A program made the translations under genes and the position numbers. A DNA stretch of 12,163 nucleotides from JBKPDV01 sp046728075. Lineage in GTDB: Bacteria > Acidobacteriota > Thermoanaerobaculia > UBA5066 > Gp7-AA6. The stretch covers positions 1-12,163 of the forward strand of contig JBKPDV010000100.1 in assembly GCA_046728075.1 (NCBI GenBank), written 5' to 3'. The notes under the pieces were generated by a model, which was given only the letters and a program-made list of their open reading frames with translations, made no database searches and was not told the origin of the DNA. Every line of letters starts with the position of its first letter. Within the stretch, counting starts at the first letter, position 1. Positions 6,925-12,163 of the stretch are shown one piece after another.

Positions 6925-6955
6925 AAGGGCGGCTTTTCAGCCGCCCTTTTTGTTT
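6925..6955 (+). terminator. Rho-independent terminator of pnp
   Basis: A 10-bp perfect stem, AAGGGCGGCT (6925-6934) with AGCCGCCCTT (6939-6948), closes a TTTC loop and leads into TTTTTGTTT. There is no T run on the opposite strand, so it serves + strand transcripts only and is not a shared terminator for katG. Confidence 0.9.
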
Positions 6956-6969
6956 GACCCTTGCTCGGT

Positions 6970-7072
6970 GTCATCGTCCGCGAAAGCGGACGATCCAGTA
7001 TTCCAGAGACGCCAGCGCTTTGGACCGATGGACCGCGGTGTACTGGATCCCCCGCATGCGCGAGGGATGACG
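6970..7072. repeat. Palindromic intergenic repeat, type C (between pnp and katG)
   Basis: This element of about 103 bp has outer arms GTCATC (6970-6975) and GATGAC (7066-7071). An inner perfect 9-bp match joins GATCCAGTA (6992-7000) to TACTGGATC (7041-7049). A left hairpin, ATCGTCCGC-GAAA-GCGGACGAT (6973-6994), is followed by a weaker right hairpin around 7047-7068. The cruciform plan matches another dispersed Bradyrhizobium-type repeat. It lies 3' to both pnp and katG, 30 bp from the katG stop, and could be the 3' boundary of katG mRNA because no typical terminator for katG is visible. Confidence 0.8.
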
Positions 7073-7101
7073 AGTTGGGCCAGTGCGAGCAGCAACGCTC
7101 C

Positions 7102-9279
7102 TCAAATAAGGTCGAAGCGATCGAGGTTCATCACCTTGCTCCACGCGGCCACGAAGTCTTTCACGAACTTCTCCTTCGCGTCCGAGCTCGCATAGACTTC
7201 AGCCAGCGCGCGCAACTGCGAGTGCGAACCGAAGATCAGGTCGGCGCGTGTGCCGGTCCACTTGACTTCGTGGGTCTTGCGGTCGCGCGCCTCGTAAACG
7301 CTGTCGGAGTCGTCGGCCGGCTTCCATTGCGTGCTCATGTCGAGCAGGTTGACGAAGAAGTCGTTGGTCAGCGTGCCCGGCTTTTTGGTAAAGACGCCGT
7401 GCTTGGATTTGCTGGTGTTGGCGCCGAGCACACGCAGGCCGCCGACGAGGACCGTCATCTCCGGCGCGGTCAGCGTCAGCAACTGCGCCCGATCGACCAG
7501 CAGCGCCTCAACCGGCAGGAGTTGCTTGCCGCGGACATAGTTGCGGAAACCGTCGGCGGTCGGCTCGAGCGCGGCAAAGGAGTCCGTGTCGGTCTGCGCC
7601 TGCGATGCATCCATGCGGCCCGGCGTGAACGGTACCTTCACGTCAAAGCCGCCGTCCTTCGCGGCCTTCTCTACCCCGGTGACACCGCCGAGAACGATCA
7701 GATCGGCGAGTGAGACTTTCTTGTCGCCCTTCTGCGCAGCGTTGAACTCCTTCTGGATCGCCTCGAGCTTGCCGAGCACTTTGGCGAGCTCAGCGGGCTC
7801 GTTGACGTCCCAGTCCTTTTGCGGCGCGAGGCGGATGCGCCCGCCGTTGGCACCACCACGCTTGTCGGAGCCGCGGAACGTCGATGCCGACGCCCAGGCG
7901 GTCGACACCAGTTCGGAAACGGACAGGCCGGATGCCAGGATTTTTGCCTTCAGCGCTGCAATGTCCTGCTCGCTGACCAGTTCATGATCGATGGCAGGGA
8001 TCGGGTCCTGCCACAGCAGCTCCTCCTTCGGAACAAGCGGGCCGAGGTAACGCACGATCGGACCCATGTCGCGGTGAGTGAGCTTGAACCAAGCGCGAGC
8101 AAACGCATCGGCGAACTGCTCGGGGTGCTGGTGGAAGCGCCGCGAGATCTTTTCGTAGGCCGGATCGAGCCGCAAGGAGAGGTCCGTGGTCAGCATGGAC
8201 GGCGAATGACGCTTCGACGGGTCATGCGCATCCGGCACCGTGCCGGCGCCTGCACCATTCTTCGGCGTCCACTGATGCGCGCCGGCCGGGCTCTTGGTCA
8301 GTTCCCACTCGTAGCCGAACAAATTGTCGAAGAAGTTGTTGCTCCACTTCGTCGGCGTCGTACTCCAGGTCACTTCGATGCCGCTGGTGATCGCGTCACC
8401 CGCGATGCCGGTCGCGTATTTGCTCGACCACCCGAGGCCTTGCTCCTCGATGAGGCTGCCTTCCGGCTCCGGCCCAACCAAGGTTGTATCGCCGGCGCCG
8501 TGGGTCTTGCCGAACGTGTGACCGCCGGCAATCAGCGCGACGGTTTCCTCGTCATTCATCGCCATGCGCGCGAACGTCTCGCGGATATCGCGGGCCGCCG
8601 CGATCGGATCCGGCTTGCCGTTCGGGCCTTCCGGATTGACGTAGATCAGACCCATCTGCACGGCGCCGAGATGTCCGTGAAGCTCACGGTCGCCGCTATA
8701 GCGCTCATCTGCCAGCCACTTGCCTTCGGGACCCCAGTTGACGTCCTGCTCGGGCTCCCAGACGTCGGCGCGACCGCCGCCGAAGCCGAAAGTCTTGAAG
8801 CCCATCGATTCCAGCGCGACGTTGCCGGCGAGAATCATGAGATCGGCCCAGGAGAGCTTCCGGCCGTATTTCTGCTTGACCGGCCACAGCAGCCGGCGCG
8901 CCTTGTCGAGGTTCGCGTTGTCAGGCCAGCTGTTGAGCGGCGCAAAGCGCTGCTGCCCGGCCCCGGCGCCACCGCGGCCGTCGCCGATGCGATAGGTGCC
9001 CGCGCTGTGCCAGGCCATGCGGATGAAAAGCGGCCCGTAATGACCGAAGTCGGCAGGCCACCAGGCCTGCGAGTCCGTCATCACGGCATGCAGGTCCTTG
9101 ACCACGGCATCGAGGTCGAGGCTCTTGAATTCCTTGGCGTAGTCGAAGGACTCGCCCATCGGGTCTGACAGGTTCGACTGCTGGTGCAGCATCCCGAGGT
9201 CCAGCTGGTCCGGCCACCAATCGCGGTTCGCAGGTGCGCGTTTGCCGCCCGAAAACGGGCATTTCGTTGTGTCATCCAT
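7102..9279 (-). CDS. katG: Catalase-peroxidase KatG
   Basis: KatG is a haem enzyme that dismutates hydrogen peroxide and also acts as a peroxidase. With the start at 9279 the product is 725 residues, typical for the family. The distal site is Arg87, Trp90 and His91 (RMAWHSAGTYR). The Met-Tyr-Trp crosslink residues are Trp90, Tyr213 and Met239. The proximal haem ligand is His254 (AGGHTFGKTHG), and Ser300 (AITSGIEV) matches Ser315 of M. tuberculosis KatG. A second, haem-less peroxidase-like half follows. The start is set by AAGGAG (9291-9286 on this strand) ending 6 nt before the ATG of MDDTTKCPFSGG; ATGs further upstream would leave no room for it. It is divergent from oxyR and is probably OxyR-activated. 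There is no signal peptide, so it is cytoplasmic. Confidence 0.98.
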   Translation of the reverse strand: MDDTTKCPFSGGKRAPANRDWWPDQLDLGMLHQQSNLSDPMGESFDYAKEFKSLDLDAVVKDLHAVMTDSQAWWPADFGHYGPLFIRMAWHSAGTYRIGDGRGGAGAGQQRFAPLNSWPDNANLDKARRLLWPVKQKYGRKLSWADLMILAGNVALESMGFKTFGFGGGRADVWEPEQDVNWGPEGKWLADERYSGDRELHGHLGAVQMGLIYVNPEGPNGKPDPIAAARDIRETFARMAMNDEETVALIAGGHTFGKTHGAGDTTLVGPEPEGSLIEEQGLGWSSKYATGIAGDAITSGIEVTWSTTPTKWSNNFFDNLFGYEWELTKSPAGAHQWTPKNGAGAGTVPDAHDPSKRHSPSMLTTDLSLRLDPAYEKISRRFHQHPEQFADAFARAWFKLTHRDMGPIVRYLGPLVPKEELLWQDPIPAIDHELVSEQDIAALKAKILASGLSVSELVSTAWASASTFRGSDKRGGANGGRIRLAPQKDWDVNEPAELAKVLGKLEAIQKEFNAAQKGDKKVSLADLIVLGGVTGVEKAAKDGGFDVKVPFTPGRMDASQAQTDTDSFAALEPTADGFRNYVRGKQLLPVEALLVDRAQLLTLTAPEMTVLVGGLRVLGANTSKSKHGVFTKKPGTLTNDFFVNLLDMSTQWKPADDSDSVYEARDRKTHEVKWTGTRADLIFGSHSQLRALAEVYASSDAKEKFVKDFVAAWSKVMNLDRFDLI

Positions 9280-9331
9280 GATCATCTCCTTGGGTGGTTT
9301 AGGGGAGTTACGCCCTGAACCAGGCGCCGGC

Positions 9332-9359
9332 AATCTAGCACCGCATTCCATCAGGTAAA
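9332..9359 (-). promoter_or_regulatory. Predicted katG promoter
   Basis: On the - strand, TTTACC (9359-9354) and an extended -10 TGC-TAGATT (TAGATT at 9337-9332) are 16 bp apart. This would start transcription near 9325, giving a leader of about 45 nt that includes the AAGGAG site. The -35 is a poor match, as expected for an activator-dependent promoter. This is a prediction by eye. Confidence 0.4.
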
Positions 9360-9369
9360 GTTGACTTTA
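9356..9369. promoter_or_regulatory. Inverted repeat between katG and oxyR, candidate OxyR operator
   Basis: TAAAGT-TG-ACTTTA is a perfect 6-2-6 palindrome in the divergent promoter region. It overlaps the predicted -35 of katG (9354-9359) and that of oxyR (9361-9366). LysR-type regulators usually bind such sites, activating the divergent target while repressing their own gene. OxyR footprints are longer than this palindrome, and the flanks do not give a good match to the E. coli ATAG consensus, so only part of the site may be visible. Confidence 0.45.
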
Positions 9370-9388
9370 GTGATCGCTGCAATAGGAT
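9361..9388 (+). promoter_or_regulatory. Predicted oxyR promoter
   Basis: TTGACT (9361-9366) and TAGGAT (9383-9388) are 16 bp apart. The -35 lies within the 9356-9369 palindrome, which would allow autorepression. Initiation 6-7 nt after this -10 would fall at the oxyR ATG itself, so either the transcript is leaderless or the true -10 is elsewhere. Confidence 0.3.
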
Positions 9389-9394
9389 ATTCTG

Positions 9395-10333
9395 ATGATA
9401 AACGTCACGCTCCGCCAGCTCCGCTATTTCGATGCGCTGGCGCGTCACGGTCATTTTGGACGCGCGGCAGAGGCCTGTGCGATCTCGCAGCCGGCGCTGT
9501 CGATGCAGATCAAGGAAATGGAGGAAGCTCTCGGCGGCTTGCTGCTGGAGCGAAGCGCACGACAGGTCGCGCTCACGAGATTCGGTGAAGAACTTTCCCA
9601 GCGCGTCCGCGATATCCTGCGCTCGGTGGACGAGCTCGGAGATTTTGCGCGCGCCTCGCGCGACCGGCTCGCGGGCCGGTTGCGCATCGGGATGATCCCG
9701 ACGACCGCACCCTATCTGCTGCCCAAGATCATCGGGAACCTCACCAGGATGCATCCCGAACTCGACATCCAGGTGCGTGAGACGGTGACGCCGAAGCTGA
9801 TCCGGGAACTGGCCGAAGGCCGGCTCGATACGGCCATCGTTGCCCTGCCGGTGTCCGAGCCTTCGCTCGCCGAGGTTGTCTTGTTCTCGGAGAATTTCCT
9901 CCTGGTCCGGCCGCGCAAGGACGAGGGAACGCCGGTGCCCAGCAGCGAGATGCTGCGTGAAATGAGGCTACTTCTGCTGGAAGAGGGGCACTGTTTCCGG
10001 GATCAGGCGTTGTCGTTCTGCAAGACGCAATCGTTGCAGCCACGGGAGATGCTGGACGCGAACTCGCTCTCCACGCTCGTTCAGATGGTGAGTGCCGGCA
10101 TCGGCGTCACCTTGATTCCGGAAATGGCGGTGCCAGTGGAGACACGGTCGGCCTCGGTATCCGTCGCCCGGTTCAAGAACCCGCAACCTTCGCGAACCAT
10201 CGGCATGGTCTGGCGCAAGACCAGCCCTCTGGCGAGACAACTCCTGCAAATTTCCGAGGTGGTGTGTCTGTCAGCCGGCAAAGGGCGCGGACGGCACACG
10301 ACTGGAGCGTCGTCGCGCAATCCCCGAGCCTGA
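9395..10333 (+). CDS. oxyR: Hydrogen peroxide-sensing LysR-type regulator OxyR
   Basis: OxyR senses peroxide through a thiol-disulfide switch and activates antioxidant genes. The 312-residue protein has an N-terminal winged helix-turn-helix (about 5-64, with RAAEACAISQPALSMQIKEME as the recognition region) and a substrate-binding-type regulatory domain (about 91-300). The motif GHCFRDQALSFC carries Cys200 and Cys209, nine residues apart as in E. coli OxyR (Cys199/Cys208); the neighbouring His199 and Arg202 are also kept. This separates it from ordinary LysR proteins. The start ATG has a modest AGGA at 9384-9387, 7 nt upstream. Divergence from katG makes katG its obvious target. The last 20 or so residues are Arg/Ser/Gly-rich and unlike the family core. 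Confidence 0.95.
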   Translation: MINVTLRQLRYFDALARHGHFGRAAEACAISQPALSMQIKEMEEALGGLLLERSARQVALTRFGEELSQRVRDILRSVDELGDFARASRDRLAGRLRIGMIPTTAPYLLPKIIGNLTRMHPELDIQVRETVTPKLIRELAEGRLDTAIVALPVSEPSLAEVVLFSENFLLVRPRKDEGTPVPSSEMLREMRLLLLEEGHCFRDQALSFCKTQSLQPREMLDANSLSTLVQMVSAGIGVTLIPEMAVPVETRSASVSVARFKNPQPSRTIGMVWRKTSPLARQLLQISEVVCLSAGKGRGRHTTGASSRNPRA

Positions 10334-10436
10334 GCAGCACTCCGGCGGAGGATTATTCTCCAACGCGCCGCGTGCCTCGCATGGTGTATCGAAACGCTCA
10401 TGCTGGCATCGCAGGGACGCCCGAGCTGGTGGAGAA

Positions 10437-10904
10437 ATGAAATTGGCCCCGATTATCCGTCCCGCACGCATCGATGAATATGACGAGGTCGCCAGCGTCT
10501 GGATGGAGAGCTGGGTCTCGACCGGGCTCGAGGATGCCAGCAATTTCCTTTTGGCGCAGTTGCGCGCCCGCGTGCGGCGAGAAGTCGAAGACGGCTGGAA
10601 CCTGTTTGTCGCCGATGATGGCGGAACGCTGGCGGCCATGCTGGCGCTGCATCTGTCGAAACGCCATCTCGACCAGATCTTCGTGGCGCCCGCCTATCAA
10701 GGCCGCTCGCTCGGCCGGCAACTACTCGCCTTCACGCGAACGTATCTGCCTGACGAGATCCATCTGCGCTGCGTGCGCGAGAACGAGAAAGCGTGGCGCT
10801 GGTACGAACGGGAAGGCTTCGTGTTCGAGAGGGAGCAGGTCGAGCCGATGACCGGCCGAACGATGAAATATTATCGATGGCACAAGAGAGAAGTCGTCCG
10901 ATAG
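10437..10904 (+). CDS. GNAT-family N-acetyltransferase
   Basis: This 155-residue protein is a single-domain GNAT, a family that transfers acetyl groups from CoA to amines. The acetyl-CoA motif A is IFVAPAYQGRSLGRQLLAF (about 81-99). Its QxxGxG core reads Gln88-Gly-Arg-Ser91-Leu-Gly93, with Ser in place of the middle Gly. Motif B is the LRCVRENEKAWRWYEREGF segment (110-128), with the Asn and Tyr typical of the family. The substrate cannot be inferred. It begins 103 nt after oxyR on the same strand, with a GGAG only 2 nt from the ATG, which is closer than usual. No terminator is seen after oxyR, so read-through from oxyR is possible, but a role in peroxide defence is not shown. Confidence 0.88.
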   Translation: MKLAPIIRPARIDEYDEVASVWMESWVSTGLEDASNFLLAQLRARVRREVEDGWNLFVADDGGTLAAMLALHLSKRHLDQIFVAPAYQGRSLGRQLLAFTRTYLPDEIHLRCVRENEKAWRWYEREGFVFEREQVEPMTGRTMKYYRWHKREVVR

Positions 10905-10922
10905 GATGTTGAGGGATTCAGC

Positions 10923-10951
10923 TTGAAGTTGTCTTTGGCTCGATCTAGTTA
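10923..10951 (+). promoter_or_regulatory. Possible promoter of the secreted-protein gene
   Basis: TTGAAG (10923-10928) and TAGTTA (10946-10951) are spaced 17 bp apart in the 89-nt gap after the acetyltransferase gene. They would start transcription near 10958, about 36 nt before the ATG. It is the best sigma-70-like pair in the gap but remains a match by eye. Confidence 0.3.
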
Positions 10952-10993
10952 GACACTTCCGCCGACGGGTCTCCTTTCATCACCTTGGTTTTC

Positions 10994-11839
10994 ATGCTCC
11001 GAGTCTTCGCCCTAGCGTTTGCATTGTCGTGCCTTGCGTCATCTGCCTGGGCGCAAACCCGGCCGGTGTCGGGAACCGCGGCGGTACGAGAAGCGACACG
11101 AGCCAGGCCGGACCCCAGCAAGCCTGCTCCAAGAGCCCGGACAGAGGCGAAGCCCGCAAGGCCGGCCGAGACCGCGCGATGCGAGATCGGCGTCGTTCCG
11201 ATTGCTGGCAATCTGTTTACGATCGAAAGAATCGGGCCCATCGCACTCAACAATACCTATGTGCGCGCGGCAGCCGATGGATGGGGGCTCGACGACCTTG
11301 TCGTCTCGCGAGTTCGTCCGGCGGCCCATGGTGCCGCTGTGCGACGAATCGCTTTCTCCAAGGAAGAATTGGCGCGCGCTCGTAACTCAGTATCACTTTT
11401 CCGCAACATGAACTCGGAGCTCAAGGATTTTGCCCGGCAAGTCGCCGCCGGCACCAACTGCGACCGCTACGTCGTGGTGCACAGGAGTGGCGGTGGCAAA
11501 TCGGCATTCGGTATTGGCATCGTGAAGCTCGTCAGCCTGATTGACAGCCGGACCTATCTTTTCGTTCTCATGCACGTCCGGGTATACGACAGACAGACCT
11601 TCGAACTGATCAAGGAAGGCCCCGCGTTGATTGACGACGAGTCTTTGCTCGCTCGCGCATACCTCAACCCCGTTGGCGGCCCTTATCGCGCGCTGGATGA
11701 GCGATCATTTCCAGCCTCGCGGGCGGAAGCCGTTGCGAATCCCGTATTGCGCGAGGGCGTGCGCGCACTACTGACGGACAGCCTCGACAAGACACTACCC
11801 GCCATGCTCAGGCAATCACCAAATGAGACTCCAAGATGA
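10994..11839 (+). CDS. Secreted protein of unknown function (first of two paralogs)
   Basis: I do not recognise this family. The 281-residue product begins with a Sec signal peptide (Arg3, hydrophobic 4-18, cleavage predicted after Ala20 in SSAWA|QT). A Pro/Ala/Arg/Lys-rich linker (about 21-60) leads into a globular part starting ARCEIGVVPIAGN (Cys63). A second mature-region cysteine, Cys156 (GTNCDRY), could pair with Cys63. The section from about 157 to 210 alternates strands and glycines (YVVVHRSGGG, FGIGIVKLVSLID, YLFVLMHVRVYDR), resembling an alpha/beta envelope domain. It is probably periplasmic; it lacks a lipobox and a second membrane segment. ATG 10994 gives the cleaner signal peptide; a TTG at 10985 would add three residues. 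Neither has a clear Shine-Dalgarno. A related gene follows 134 nt downstream. Confidence 0.82.
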   Translation: MLRVFALAFALSCLASSAWAQTRPVSGTAAVREATRARPDPSKPAPRARTEAKPARPAETARCEIGVVPIAGNLFTIERIGPIALNNTYVRAAADGWGLDDLVVSRVRPAAHGAAVRRIAFSKEELARARNSVSLFRNMNSELKDFARQVAAGTNCDRYVVVHRSGGGKSAFGIGIVKLVSLIDSRTYLFVLMHVRVYDRQTFELIKEGPALIDDESLLARAYLNPVGGPYRALDERSFPASRAEAVANPVLREGVRALLTDSLDKTLPAMLRQSPNETPR

Positions 11840-11919
11840 TGCAGTTCTATTGGTCGCCGCGCTCGAACGCGCGCCGGGTGGCTCACCAATCCGGCACAGC
11901 TTGCGGCTGTCGCCGCTAG
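11836..11919 (+). CDS. Doubtful 27-codon ORF, possible gene remnant
   Basis: This frame starts at an ATG that overlaps the preceding stop as ATGA and ends with TAG at 11917-11919. Its beginning, MMQFYWSPRSNARRV, resembles the start of glutathione S-transferase-like proteins (typically a beta strand followed by Tyr-x-Ser-Pro). After about 15 residues the resemblance ends. It may be a decayed gene start or chance; I would not treat it as functional. Confidence 0.15.
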   Translation: MMQFYWSPRSNARRVAHQSGTACGCRR

Positions 11920-11973
11920 AATCTAGTTTGGAGTCCTTCCCGGTTGCCGGCTCACCAGAACTCCCGGAATGCC

Positions 11974-12163
11974 ATGGCTCGCCTCTCAATACAGGGGATT
12001 CTGCTACTATGCTTTTTGCCGTCAGCATGGGCGCAAACGCAATCTGCACCCGGCGCACCCCCGGCGCAGGTGCCGCCAGCCGCCAAGTCGGCCAAGAAGC
12101 CTCCGGCAAAGCCCAAGCCAGCGGCGAAACTGGCGGATCCGGCGAGCGCGGGCCGTTGCGAGG
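11974..12163 (+). CDS. Second secreted paralog, 3' end outside window
   Basis: Only the first 63 codons are present. They encode a signal peptide ending LPSAWA|QT (predicted cleavage after Ala20), then a Pro/Ala/Lys-rich linker (about 21-58) and the start of a globular part reading AGRCE (Cys62). The gene upstream has the same layout: cleavage after Ala20 in SAWA|QT, a linker of equal length, and ARCE with Cys63. An 11-nt identical stretch (TGGGCGCAAAC) spans the cleavage site in both. This points to a tandem paralog, although the linker sequences themselves have diverged. A weak GGAA lies 4 nt before the ATG. Function unknown; probably exported to the periplasm. Confidence 0.75.
   Translation, partial: MARLSIQGILLLCFLPSAWAQTQSAPGAPPAQVPPAAKSAKKPPAKPKPAAKLADPASAGRCE

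Noticed and set aside
7819..9168. 449-residue open frame on the + strand opposite katG
   Set aside because: It is fully antisense to well-conserved KatG sequence and has no recognisable domain; it is a codon-bias shadow.
9280..9351. Longer KatG starting at upstream ATGs
   Set aside because: The extra residues are unlike KatG N-termini, and the AAGGAG site fits only the ATG at 9279.
10347..10358. Small hairpin GGAGGA-TTA-TTCTCC after oxyR as a terminator
   Set aside because: The stem is short with a G-U pair, and no T run follows.
11894..11922. TAGAAT (11917-11922) as a -10 box for the second secreted gene
   Set aside because: No acceptable -35 lies 16-18 bp upstream, so the box alone is not enough.
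1..12163. CRISPR arrays, tRNA or rRNA genes, insertion sequences, toxin-antitoxin pairs
   Set aside because: I looked and saw no regularly spaced repeats, cloverleaf, transposase motif or short gene pair that would support any of them.

Overview
The window reads as chromosomal DNA of a GC-rich alphaproteobacterium, most likely Hyphomicrobiales close to Bradyrhizobium (Nitrobacteraceae). This rests on three things: the gene order infB-rbfA-truB-rpsO-pnp, the character of the proteins, and three types of intergenic palindromic repeat that I recognise from that group. The assignment is by recognition, not by a search.

Positions 1-6956 hold a translation and RNA-metabolism cluster on the + strand. 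It contains infB (5' end outside the window), rbfA, truB (overlapping rbfA by ATGA), rpsO (2 nt after truB) and pnp. The genes cover initiation (IF2), 30S maturation (RbfA), tRNA pseudouridylation (TruB), a 30S protein (S15) and RNA decay (PNPase). The infB-rbfA gap carries an 87-bp palindromic element and two small tandem duplications. The 370-nt rpsO-pnp gap has a compact terminator for rpsO, then a strongly structured non-coding stretch. That stretch ends in a near-perfect 75-nt hairpin 43 nt before pnp, which suggests RNase III/PNPase-type autoregulation or attenuation. Two further palindromic repeats, on either side of the pnp terminator, separate this cluster from the next region.

Positions 7102-10333 form a peroxide-defence module. 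katG (catalase-peroxidase, - strand) and oxyR (+ strand) diverge from a 115-bp intergenic region. OxyR keeps both redox cysteines (Cys200 and Cys209). A perfect 6-2-6 inverted repeat lies over the predicted -35 boxes of both genes.

Positions 10437-12163 are accessory: a GNAT acetyltransferase, a secreted protein of unknown function, and the start of a second secreted protein. The second shares the first one's layout (signal peptide ending SAWA|QT, Pro/Ala/Lys-rich linker, then an Arg-Cys-Glu motif at the same distance). The two look like tandem paralogs and are the least understood part of the window. I found no tRNA, rRNA, CRISPR array, transposase or phage gene.
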